The notes beneath the pieces were generated by a model. It was not told the DNA's origin and ran no database searches. It saw only the letters and a program-made list of their open reading frames with translations. The position numbers and the translations under genes are program-made. A stretch of DNA of 9,193 nucleotides from Thermoguttaceae bacterium (GTDB lineage: Bacteria; Planctomycetota; Planctomycetia; Pirellulales; Thermoguttaceae): the NCBI GenBank assembly GCA_017454585.1, contig JAFTCU010000022.1, forward strand, positions 1-9,193, given 5' to 3'. Positions within the stretch are counted from its first letter, which is position 1, and every line of letters starts with the position of its first letter. Below are positions 1-5,614 of this stretch, piece by piece.

Positions 1-2
1 AC

Positions 3-29
3 GATGATGACGATGACGACGAAGAATGA
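3..29 (+). CDS. C-terminal tail of an upstream gene (partial, acidic end)
   Basis: The third reading frame runs open from the window edge and reads six aspartates and two glutamates before a TGA at 27-29. An all-acidic C-terminus is a plausible protein end, and the gap of 31 bases to the next start fits an operon. The alternative is frame 1, which stays open until a TGA at 58-60 directly before the next ATG, but it uses rare-looking AGG and AGA codons and would place the downstream ribosome binding site inside the gene. Nothing can be said about function from eight residues. Confidence 0.4.
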   Translation, partial: DDDDDDEE

Positions 30-60
30 CCCCATCAGGCAAAAAAGAGAAGGTTACTGA

Positions 61-336
61 ATGAAAAACGAAATCCAGCAAAACATCCGCACCGGAAATT
101 TTGTACGCTTCGGACTTTTTATCACCGTTCTTGCAGGGCTTTTTTTCCTGATTTGGGGAGTCCGCCTGATAACTCGTGAACTCCCGCCTCCGCCTCCGGA
201 AGCGTTTGCGCCTCACATGACATCCCCTTTAAATGTCAACGTACGAAAGTCTCAGGAAAGCGAGGCCCCTGCTGAACCAGAGACAGTTCTTCTGAATGTG
301 GATGGTCAAGTGTATGAGGGCCGGGTTCAGAAATAG
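61..336 (+). CDS. Small single-pass membrane protein with proline-rich stretch, unknown function
   Basis: This 91-residue protein is not one I recognise. It has a short polar N-terminus (residues 1-15), one hydrophobic membrane segment at about 17-37, then a run of five prolines at 42-46 and a polar tail rich in Glu, Ala and Pro. The last 20 residues (LLNVDGQVYEGRVQK at the end) look like a short beta hairpin. The basic residues before and after the segment do not settle the topology; an N-in anchor with a periplasmic tail is the simplest reading. The start is supported by GAGAAGG at 47-53, seven bases before the ATG. It follows the upstream gene by about 31 bases and is followed by a strong terminator at 368-395, so it is probably the last gene of its operon. 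Bitopic proteins with Pro-rich periplasmic linkers are common accessory parts of envelope machines, but no specific role can be assigned here. Confidence 0.75.
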   Translation: MKNEIQQNIRTGNFVRFGLFITVLAGLFFLIWGVRLITRELPPPPPEAFAPHMTSPLNVNVRKSQESEAPAEPETVLLNVDGQVYEGRVQK

Positions 337-367
337 TTCGAGTTTTTTTCTGTTCAGTTTTATTTAC

Positions 368-395
368 AAGGTGGTCGTTTCGGCCGCCTTTTTTT
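368..395 (+). terminator. Rho-independent terminator
   Basis: A 9-bp stem (AAGGTGGTC at 368-376 pairing with GGCCGCCTT at 382-390, including two G-U pairs) closes a five-base loop, and its 3' arm runs into seven consecutive T residues (389-395). It lies 31 bases after the stop of the 91-residue membrane protein and should end that operon before the DUF1559 gene. Confidence 0.8.
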
Positions 396-457
396 ATAAA
401 ATCCAATAATTTTAATATTTTTTCTGGAAATTATCCGGTTTTTCTCTCAAACTCGTG

Positions 458-463
458 TATAAT
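458..463 (+). promoter_or_regulatory. Candidate -10 box (TATAAT) for the DUF1559 gene
   Basis: A perfect TATAAT sits 35 bases before the ATG at 499, in AT-rich DNA just after the terminator of the preceding operon, so a promoter is expected here. No convincing -35 hexamer is found at 16-18 bases spacing (the region reads CCGGTT), and the preceding TG touches the hexamer directly instead of at the extended -10 spacing. The call therefore rests on the -10 box and on position. Confidence 0.4.
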
Positions 464-490
464 AATGATGATTGTATTACTTTTTTAATT

Positions 491-495
491 GGAAG
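491..495 (+). promoter_or_regulatory. Ribosome binding site fixing the DUF1559 start
   Basis: GGAAG lies three bases before the ATG at 499. The spacing is short, but it supports this ATG over the in-frame TTG at 472, which would add nine residues in front of an otherwise normal prepilin leader. Confidence 0.5.
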
Positions 496-498
496 CTT

Positions 499-1467
499 AT
501 GAAACGTTCACTTGGATTTACGCTCGTTGAGCTTTTGGTGGTCATCGCGATCATTGGAATGTTGGTCGGACTCCTCCTTCCTGCGGTCCAGCAGGCCCGG
601 GAAGCCGCGCGCCAAATGCAGTGCGGAAACAATTTGAAGCAGCAAGGTCTGGCAGCCCTGAACCTGGAATCCACGGACAAGCACTTTCCCTCTGCCGGTT
701 GGCACTGGTCTTATGAGGCGGACGCGGATCTGGGTTTCCGCCTCCAGTCCGGCACGTGGACGTACTCGCTCCTCCCGTTTATGGAGCAGCAGGCTCTTTG
801 GGCGCTTGGTCAGGATGGAATCGAGGACCCGAAAAGCGGGACACAGTACGAGCAGGCCATCACCCGATGCGAGACGCCGGTCTCGGTTTTTTACTGCCCG
901 TCACGCCGCCCGGCGATGCTTTACCCGCACGCGGGAACATCGTGCAGCAACGCGAACCGAACACGCCTGAAACAGTGCGCAAAGTCCGACTACGCCGGGA
1001 ACGCCGCGGATGAATATTTTTACTACCAACCCAGCGGTTACGCGGACGCGAAGAAAAACATTGGCAAGCTGACCATCCCGGAGAACCAGAAATACGGCGT
1101 GATCTACGGTACGAGCGCGGTCACCATTGGGGAGATCCGTGACGGAACGTCCAACACGATGCTCGTCGCCGAGAAGTACATCCGCCCGGAAGGTTATGCT
1201 GCCGGTGAGGATGGCGACGACCAGACCATCTGGTGCGGCACGGATAACGACCGGCTGCGCAGAACCTCGCGGACCGATACGGCTTTCGCCCCGCGTCAGG
1301 ACCGGGCCGGCTACGCGAGCACGACCCTTTTCGGAAGTACGCATGCCGGTTCGTTTGGGACGGTTCTGTGCGATGGTTCCGTTCATCGCATTTCGTACAG
1401 CATCGACCTGGAAACTTATGGCTGCCTGGGCCGCAAGGCGGACGGTCAACCGGTCACGATCGATTGA
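499..1467 (+). CDS. DUF1559 pseudopilin-like protein with H-x9-DG motif
   Basis: This 322-residue protein belongs to the DUF1559 family, which has many paralogues in each planctomycete genome. It starts with a short type IV prepilin leader, MKRSLG, followed by FTLVELLVVIAIIGMLVGLL; cleavage after Gly6 by a prepilin peptidase and methylation of Phe7 would be expected, with Glu at position +5. The next block, LLPAVQQAREAARQMQC (26-42), then NNLKQ, is the family signature. Further landmarks are FYCPSRR (131-137), DYAGN (164-168), DGTSNTMLVAEK (215-226) and the C-terminal H-x9-DG motif (His282 to Asp292-Gly293, in THAGSFGTVLCDGSVH). The hydrophobic helix would anchor it in the inner membrane or pack it into a pilus-like fibre, with the remainder extracytoplasmic. 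It stands alone, behind a terminator and a TATAAT box and in front of an inverted-repeat element. The exact function of the family is not known; a role as a type II secretion-like pseudopilin is suggested by the leader and by the secretin gene 4 kb downstream. Confidence 0.93.
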   Translation: MKRSLGFTLVELLVVIAIIGMLVGLLLPAVQQAREAARQMQCGNNLKQQGLAALNLESTDKHFPSAGWHWSYEADADLGFRLQSGTWTYSLLPFMEQQALWALGQDGIEDPKSGTQYEQAITRCETPVSVFYCPSRRPAMLYPHAGTSCSNANRTRLKQCAKSDYAGNAADEYFYYQPSGYADAKKNIGKLTIPENQKYGVIYGTSAVTIGEIRDGTSNTMLVAEKYIRPEGYAAGEDGDDQTIWCGTDNDRLRRTSRTDTAFAPRQDRAGYASTTLFGSTHAGSFGTVLCDGSVHRISYSIDLETYGCLGRKADGQPVTID

Positions 1468-1526
1468 AGACGTTTCCAAACATTCATCCTTTTCCTAAGG
1501 GTGAACCTGATCCACTTCCAACCGGG

Positions 1527-1684
1527 ATTTAAACACGGATTTTCACGGATTGAAAGGATTTGCACCAATTACGTATTGATCAGGTTTAAGTTTTTTCAGA
1601 ATTTTTTCCTCAAGACGAATCAAATCCTTTGAATCCCTTGAATCCGGTAAATCCGTGTTTAAATCGAAGTTTGGAGTAAACTGG
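1527..1684. repeat. Inverted-repeat intergenic element, copy A
   Basis: The outer arms ATTTAAACACGGATTT (1527-1542) and its exact reverse complement (1649-1664) enclose about 106 bases. A second pair, AAAGGATTTG (1553-1562) and CAAATCCTTT (1621-1630), lies inside them. The right arm carries one extra unit of about eight bases (another GGATT on the complement), so the two arms are not equal in length. The GGATT core recurs at 1537, 1547 and 1556, every 9-10 bases. The interior contains two T-runs (about 1591-1596 and 1602-1607). Similarity to copy B continues past the right arm to ACTGG (1680-1684). It begins about 60 bases after the DUF1559 stop and may act as a transcription end, or be a non-autonomous element. 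Confidence 0.85.
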
Positions 1685-1746
1685 ACTCCACGTTCGAAAA
1701 AGCGCAGCGTTGGAACTTCCTTGAATTTAATTGAACCCATTAACTA

Positions 1747-1771
1747 AAGAGTCCCGGGGTCAAGAGTCCCG
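1747..1771. repeat. Short direct repeat AAGAGTCCCG x2
   Basis: The ten bases AAGAGTCCCG occur at 1747-1756 and again at 1762-1771, with a period of 15 bases. They lie about 40 bases before the PEP-CTERM gene start, inside the expected leader or promoter. They could be a paired protein-binding site, but a 15-base period is not a whole number of helical turns, and a chance duplication is equally possible. Confidence 0.35.
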
Positions 1772-1807
1772 ACCATTTTACAGGCGTCCCATTTCAGGGG
1801 GCTTAAT

Positions 1808-4800
1808 ATGAAAATCATGCGTCACTCCTTCAAATCATTCACCCTGTTCCTGGCCCTTTTGGCGTCGCCGGTTTTCGCGGAGGACTTTCCTTACACGATC
1901 ACCTCGCCCGGTCAGGTTTTGAATCTCACGACCACCGCGGGTAACACGTACACGGTCGATATTACGGCGATCACCACTGGTGGTTCAACGCTTACCGGCT
2001 TCACATATTCCGGCAATGGGACGGTCATCGTGAAGGGAAACAGCGCGAACGCCGGCAGCCGCGTTGGCATCGACACGAATAACAGCGCATTTACCGGTAC
2101 GCTGGTTTTGGACTCTGTCCGAATTTCAGGCGCGAATCTGGGCGGGAGCGCCATCCTTTTGCAGAATGGCGGAAACATCATGAATAACGCCGGCGCGTCC
2201 AACTATACGCAGAACATCCAGCTCGGGACCGATGCAGGGGGATTCAAGGCCGGCTGGAACACGACGCTGACTCTCAGCGGCGTGATTTCCGACTACACCG
2301 GCGTTTCCGGCGTTCTGAAGGACATCGCGGACAATGGGAGCGTCGTCATTAATAACGCCGCCAACACGTACACCGGCGGGACGATCATCGAGAAGCAGAT
2401 CGACATTGGAACGGCCGCCGCCAACGGAACGCCGCTGGGGACCGGAGCCGTTTCATTCTCGGCCTCGACGGCCATTCTGGACCTGAAGGGGCAAAACATC
2501 ACCATCGGCGGTTTGAACGCCACCCAGGGCAAAGTCCAGGCCGGCAGCGGCTCGCCGACCCTGACGCTGAACGTTCCCAACGGAGCAGAATACACGTACA
2601 CGGGAGCCATTTCCGGAGCCATTTCCATCGTGAAAGACGGCGCCGGTACGCAGATCCTCGGTGGGAACGCCAAGGGTTACACCGGTAAGACGACCGTCAC
2701 GGGCGGGACCCTCAAACTGGCGGACGGCGTGAGTTCCTTCAGTGCGGCAACCCTCAACGGTGGAACCCTCTCGGTGGATACTTCAAGCGGCATCACGCTG
2801 ACCGTCCAGAAAGACGGCGGAACGCTCGACTGGCGTGCGGGCGGAACTGCCGGGATCTCCGTCACGCTCAAAGGCGACGAAACGACGACGGCCGACACGG
2901 TTTTCACGTTCCAGGGCATCACCAATCCCACGGGCAACTGCAACACGCTGAACATGGTTTCGGCTTCTGAATACATCGGGAAGATCCGGCTGGCGGGTGG
3001 AAAATGGAACGTGAACGGGGCCTCTCAGCTTCACAGCGGCGCGATCATTCTGGACGGCGGAACGTTCATGATGAACAGCACGGCAGGGTTTACCGTCCCG
3101 AATAATTTTGAAGTCGCTTCGGCCGGTGGTTCGTTTCGTCCTGGCGGCAACCCCGGCGTTTACAAACTGACCGGCGCCATCACCGGCACGGGAGAACTCG
3201 GCATTTCCTGCGATAACTCGACAGTCATTTTCGCGAATAGCGGCAACACATTCTCCGGCGGTTTGAATCTTGGAGTCCCATACAACGCCAACGGGAATTC
3301 TGCGGTGGTGAAACTCGGCGCGAATAACGCACTCGGGTCAGGCCTCGTGACCGTAACGAACTCCGGCGCGAAGCTGGATCTGGCGGGTTACAGCGTCACG
3401 ACGCGCCCCATTGCGGGGCTTTCCACGACGCTGGCCGCGGCCGACATCAAAAACTCCAGCTCGACCGCCAGCACGCTCACACTTGACGTTCCATCCGGCA
3501 CGGAGTACTCCTACGTTGGTAAACTCTCCGGGAAGATCAACCTCGTGAAAAACGGCGCGGGTACGCAGAAACTCAGCGGCAGCGGCATCACGTTCTCCGG
3601 CCTTCTAACCGTGAGCGACGGCACGCTCGATCTGCCGGGCGTGACGCTTTCCGCGCTTACGGGTCTTTCCGGCTCATCCGCTTCCGCGATCCTGAAGAAC
3701 TCCAAAACGGACGGCACGACCAATCTGACACTTAACACGACCTCCGACCAGTCCTACGCGGGCCAAATCTCAGGCAAGTTTTCCATCACGAAAACCGGCT
3801 CGGCCAAACAGACGCTGGACGGCAGCAAACTCGACGGGAATTTCGCGGCGAAAATCAGCGCGGGAACGCTCGCCCTGACAAAAGCGCCGGCCACGCAAAA
3901 CGGCTCCTACACGCTGGACGGCGGAACGTTGAACGTTTCCACTTCCGAGACCACGGCCGTCAAGCTGGGGACCGCGCTGAAAACGACCGCCAACGGCGGC
4001 ACGGTGGTTTTCAACCCGGCATCCGGCACACCGCGTCTGGAACTGGGAACCCTTTCCGGGAACGGCGACGCAAACACGGTCGTGACGCTCACGACGAAGG
4101 ACAACGCGACGGGGAACTGCCCCAGTTTCTACTTCACGGTCCCGGCCTCGTACCTCGGTAAAGTCGAAGTGACCGGCGGGAAATGGGTCATTACGAACGG
4201 CTCCGCCTTGCCGAAAGCCGGGGTCATCCTCAGCGGCGGCGAGATCATGGGCGGTGACGGAAATCCCGACATTACCTCGACGGTAACGCTTGCCGAAGGC
4301 AAACTCAGTACACTGCGTTCCGGCTTCAGCAAATCGGTGACCGTTTCCGGCCAGATCACCGGCGCGGGCCAGCTCGGCATCGCGACCGACAGCGGCACGG
4401 TCATCCTCAAGAATTCCGCGAACGACTTCTCCGGCGGGCTGATCGTCGGCACCACGAAAAACTCAAACGTTGGCCAGGGAACACTCAAAGCCGGTGCGGA
4501 AAACGTCTTTGGGACCGGCTCCCTCACGGTCCTCTCCGCCAGCAATCAGAACTCGGTCGATCTTAACGGCTTCAACCAGACCGTCGGGGGCCTGAGTTCC
4601 GATGGCACAAACGCGCTGGTTTACGACTCCACGGCTTCGCTGGCGGATCTGAGGTTGAACGTCCCGGTTGGTCAGTCGTTTACGTACAACGGGATCCTGC
4701 GTGACGTTGACCTCGTAAAAACCGGGTTCGGAACGCAAACCATCTCCGGTGCTCTGACCGGCGTGGGCGACGTACAGGTACAGGCGGGAACGCTCGAAAT

Positions 4801-5149
4801 GGCGGACCAGTCGTACGATTTGGCCGGCACGTCGATCTCCCTTTCGGACAATGCGGTCCTGGCCCTCAATGACGTCACGATCACGAATTTGGACTTCCTC
4901 GGTATGACGGACAGTTCCGTCATCAAACCGATGGGCGATATGTTTTCGGTCGCGATCAACTCGTTCCTCGGCGATACCGGGACGCTGACGTGGGACGGTA
5001 CTACGCTGGGCGGTAATCTGAGTTACTATCTGATCAGCAACGGCGATGGCGGCTACGTGCTGGATTCCTCGGCCGTTCCGGAACCATCCGCGTGGCTTTT
5101 GCTTCTGCTGGGGCTTGGCCTGATCATCCGGCGTAAAAAGTCCCTTTAA
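1808..5149 (+). CDS. Secreted autotransporter-type beta-repeat protein with PEP-CTERM sorting signal
   Basis: This 1113-residue protein begins with a Sec signal peptide: basic MKIMRHSFK, a hydrophobic core at 11-20, and probable cleavage after PVFA at residue 24. The body is rich in Gly, Thr, Ser, Ala and Asn, with many short strand-turn units of the autotransporter-associated beta strand type, such as NTYTGGTII (187-195), YTGKTTVTGGTLKL (291-304), TFSGGLNLG (481-489) and DFSGGLIVG (873-881). These units predict a right-handed beta helix. Most of the body is two tandem units of about 390 residues (about 251-638 and 639-1000). The C-terminus is a textbook PEP-CTERM signal: VPEP at 1090-1093, a hydrophobic segment at about 1095-1107, then RRKKSL. 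Such proteins are exported, held by the C-terminal anchor and processed by an exosortase; none is encoded here. No enzymatic motif is visible, so an adhesive, structural or matrix role is likely. AGGGGG six bases before the ATG supports the start. Inverted-repeat elements flank it on both sides. Confidence 0.92.
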   Translation: MKIMRHSFKSFTLFLALLASPVFAEDFPYTITSPGQVLNLTTTAGNTYTVDITAITTGGSTLTGFTYSGNGTVIVKGNSANAGSRVGIDTNNSAFTGTLVLDSVRISGANLGGSAILLQNGGNIMNNAGASNYTQNIQLGTDAGGFKAGWNTTLTLSGVISDYTGVSGVLKDIADNGSVVINNAANTYTGGTIIEKQIDIGTAAANGTPLGTGAVSFSASTAILDLKGQNITIGGLNATQGKVQAGSGSPTLTLNVPNGAEYTYTGAISGAISIVKDGAGTQILGGNAKGYTGKTTVTGGTLKLADGVSSFSAATLNGGTLSVDTSSGITLTVQKDGGTLDWRAGGTAGISVTLKGDETTTADTVFTFQGITNPTGNCNTLNMVSASEYIGKIRLAGGKWNVNGASQLHSGAIILDGGTFMMNSTAGFTVPNNFEVASAGGSFRPGGNPGVYKLTGAITGTGELGISCDNSTVIFANSGNTFSGGLNLGVPYNANGNSAVVKLGANNALGSGLVTVTNSGAKLDLAGYSVTTRPIAGLSTTLAAADIKNSSSTASTLTLDVPSGTEYSYVGKLSGKINLVKNGAGTQKLSGSGITFSGLLTVSDGTLDLPGVTLSALTGLSGSSASAILKNSKTDGTTNLTLNTTSDQSYAGQISGKFSITKTGSAKQTLDGSKLDGNFAAKISAGTLALTKAPATQNGSYTLDGGTLNVSTSETTAVKLGTALKTTANGGTVVFNPASGTPRLELGTLSGNGDANTVVTLTTKDNATGNCPSFYFTVPASYLGKVEVTGGKWVITNGSALPKAGVILSGGEIMGGDGNPDITSTVTLAEGKLSTLRSGFSKSVTVSGQITGAGQLGIATDSGTVILKNSANDFSGGLIVGTTKNSNVGQGTLKAGAENVFGTGSLTVLSASNQNSVDLNGFNQTVGGLSSDGTNALVYDSTASLADLRLNVPVGQSFTYNGILRDVDLVKTGFGTQTISGALTGVGDVQVQAGTLEMADQSYDLAGTSISLSDNAVLALNDVTITNLDFLGMTDSSVIKPMGDMFSVAINSFLGDTGTLTWDGTTLGGNLSYYLISNGDGGYVLDSSAVPEPSAWLLLLLGLGLIIRRKKSL
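2558..4807 (+). repeat. Tandem internal duplication (two units of about 390 residues) in the PEP-CTERM protein
   Basis: Matching landmarks recur at an almost constant offset. TLTLN at 251 and NLTLN at 639 differ by 388, NGGTLSV (317) and DGGTLNV (704) by 387, TGNC (375 and 768) by 393, GGKW (397 and 790) by 393, FSGGL (482 and 874) by 392, and VP (561 and 952) by 391. A smaller motif, Y-x-G followed by a K-x-G-x-x-x-Q-x-L/I-x-G core, occurs four times: YTGAISG at 264, YVGKLSG at 569, YAGQISG at 650 and YNGILRD at 960. The units have diverged strongly in sequence, so the duplication is old and best seen at protein level. The unit limits are approximate. Confidence 0.8.
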
Positions 5150-5180
5150 GAACAGAACGAGCACTCCGCTTCAGAATTCC

Positions 5181-5322
5181 ATTTAAACACGGATTTCCAC
5201 AGATTAAAAGGATTTACACAGATTTTTAAAGAAAGGGTTTGAAGTCTTTCCTGAAAAAATCCTACGAATCCCTTTAATCCGTGGAAATCCGTGTTTAAAT
5301 ATAAGTATTGAAGCAGAACTGG
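5181..5322. repeat. Inverted-repeat intergenic element, copy B
   Basis: A 34-base left arm (5181-5214) matches the reverse complement of 5267-5300 with only two differences, around a 52-base loop. The outer 16 bases, ATTTAAACACGGATTT, are identical to those of copy A. Within the left arm, GGATT or AGATT recurs at 5191, 5201, 5210 and 5220, so the arm is itself a run of 9-10-base units and also an imperfect 19-base direct repeat. Both arm differences are A/C in the + transcript but G-U in a minus-strand transcript. The element begins 32 bases after the PEP-CTERM stop, and similarity to copy A extends to ACTGG (5318-5322). The long stem could stop transcription from either side. Confidence 0.88.
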
Positions 5323-5339
5323 CGTGGTGTTTGTCTGTT

Positions 5340-5390
5340 AGCGCCTTTCGCTTTTTTTGTGCCGATTTTCTCCTCCAGGAGTTTGTTTTG
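5340..5390 (+). terminator. Weak terminator-like hairpins after the PEP-CTERM gene
   Basis: Two small hairpins each run into a T-rich tract. AGCG (5340-5343) pairs with CGCT (5349-5352), whose last T begins a run of seven (5352-5358). CTCC (5370-5373) pairs with GGAG (5378-5381), followed by TTTGTTTTG. The four-base-pair stems are marginal. The longer stem of repeat copy B just upstream may do the work instead. Confidence 0.3.
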
Positions 5391-5464
5391 GGGCTTGAAT
5401 TCCGGCGTTTTTCAACAAATTTGCAAAAAATCACAAAAAACTCTAAAAACTTCTGAAATTCATC

Positions 5465-5493
5465 TTGACCTTTTTCATTGAAATTTGTATTAC
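5465..5493 (+). promoter_or_regulatory. Sigma70-type promoter of the secretin gene
   Basis: TTGACC (5465-5470, five of six matches to the -35 consensus) is followed after exactly 17 bases by TATTAC (5488-5493, four of six matches to the -10 consensus). The upstream DNA is rich in A-runs, as in an UP element. Transcription would start near 5500, giving a leader of about 115 bases before the ATG at 5615. This suggests the secretin is transcribed on its own and not from the PEP-CTERM gene. Confidence 0.6.
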
Positions 5494-5541
5494 TCTTGGT
5501 AGTCATTTATGGGTATAGATTCATGGAATCGGGAAGTCGAG

Positions 5542-5570
5542 CCATTTTGGACACGTGCCTGACCAAATGG
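5542..5570 (+). promoter_or_regulatory. Hairpin in the secretin leader
   Basis: CCATTTTGG (5542-5550) pairs with CCAAATGG (5563-5570), giving eight pairs with one bulged base and a 12-base loop. A competing smaller hairpin, GACC-AAAT-GGTC (5561-5572), uses the right arm, so two exclusive folds are possible. It lies about 30 bases before the ribosome binding site TAAGG (5602-5606). A regulatory role is only inferred; no T-run follows, so it is not a terminator. Confidence 0.35.
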
Positions 5571-5614
5571 TCATTCAACCACCGGGTTTCATTTCTACAT
5601 TTAAGGCTTAGAAA

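Larger units (their letters stand above)
1468..1807. other. Intergenic region between the DUF1559 and PEP-CTERM genes
   Basis: This 340-base gap has no gene I can support. It contains about 60 bases of plain sequence, inverted-repeat element copy A (1527-1684), a short direct repeat (1747-1771) and a good ribosome binding site (AGGGGG, 1796-1801) six bases before the ATG at 1808. No convincing promoter was found; TTGAAT at 1721 has no well-placed -10 partner. A 65-codon open frame on the minus strand (1543-1740) mostly reads through the repeat and is not called. Confidence 0.7.
5150..5614. other. Intergenic region between the PEP-CTERM and secretin genes
   Basis: This 465-base gap is clearly more AT-rich than the flanking genes. 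It holds inverted-repeat copy B (5181-5322), weak terminator-like hairpins (5340-5390), an A/T-rich stretch (about 5400-5460), a sigma70-type promoter (5465-5493) and a leader of roughly 115 bases with a hairpin (5542-5570). An open frame of 100 codons on the minus strand (5204-5506) covers the repeat and the promoter; it is rich in Lys, Asn and Phe, as expected for translated AT-rich DNA, and is not called. Confidence 0.7.

Noticed and set aside
472..498. A TTG start that would lengthen the DUF1559 protein by nine residues
   Set aside because: The ATG at 499 gives a standard short prepilin leader (MKRSLG before FTLVE) and has GGAAG just before it.
901..1479. A minus-strand open frame of 192 codons opposite the DUF1559 gene
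   Set aside because: It is antisense to a gene with clear family motifs over its whole length; its Arg/Val-rich composition is typical of a shadow frame in GC-rich coding DNA.
1527..1684. CRISPR-like array
   Set aside because: The repeated units are 9-10 bases apart and form one large inverted repeat; there are no regular repeat-spacer units and no cas genes.
1543..1740. A minus-strand open frame of 65 codons after the DUF1559 gene
   Set aside because: It reads mainly through repeat copy A. A short peptide of this type can be a real repeat-borne gene, but copy B does not keep the same reading frame or sequence, so there is no support.
4463..5164. A minus-strand open frame of 233 codons opposite the end of the PEP-CTERM gene
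   Set aside because: It is antisense to the well-supported C-terminus and sorting signal; no domain or start context supports it.
5204..5506. A minus-strand open frame of 100 codons in the gap before the secretin
   Set aside because: It covers half of repeat copy B and the secretin promoter, its composition (Lys, Asn, Phe, Ser rich) is that of translated AT-rich DNA, and no domain is recognisable.
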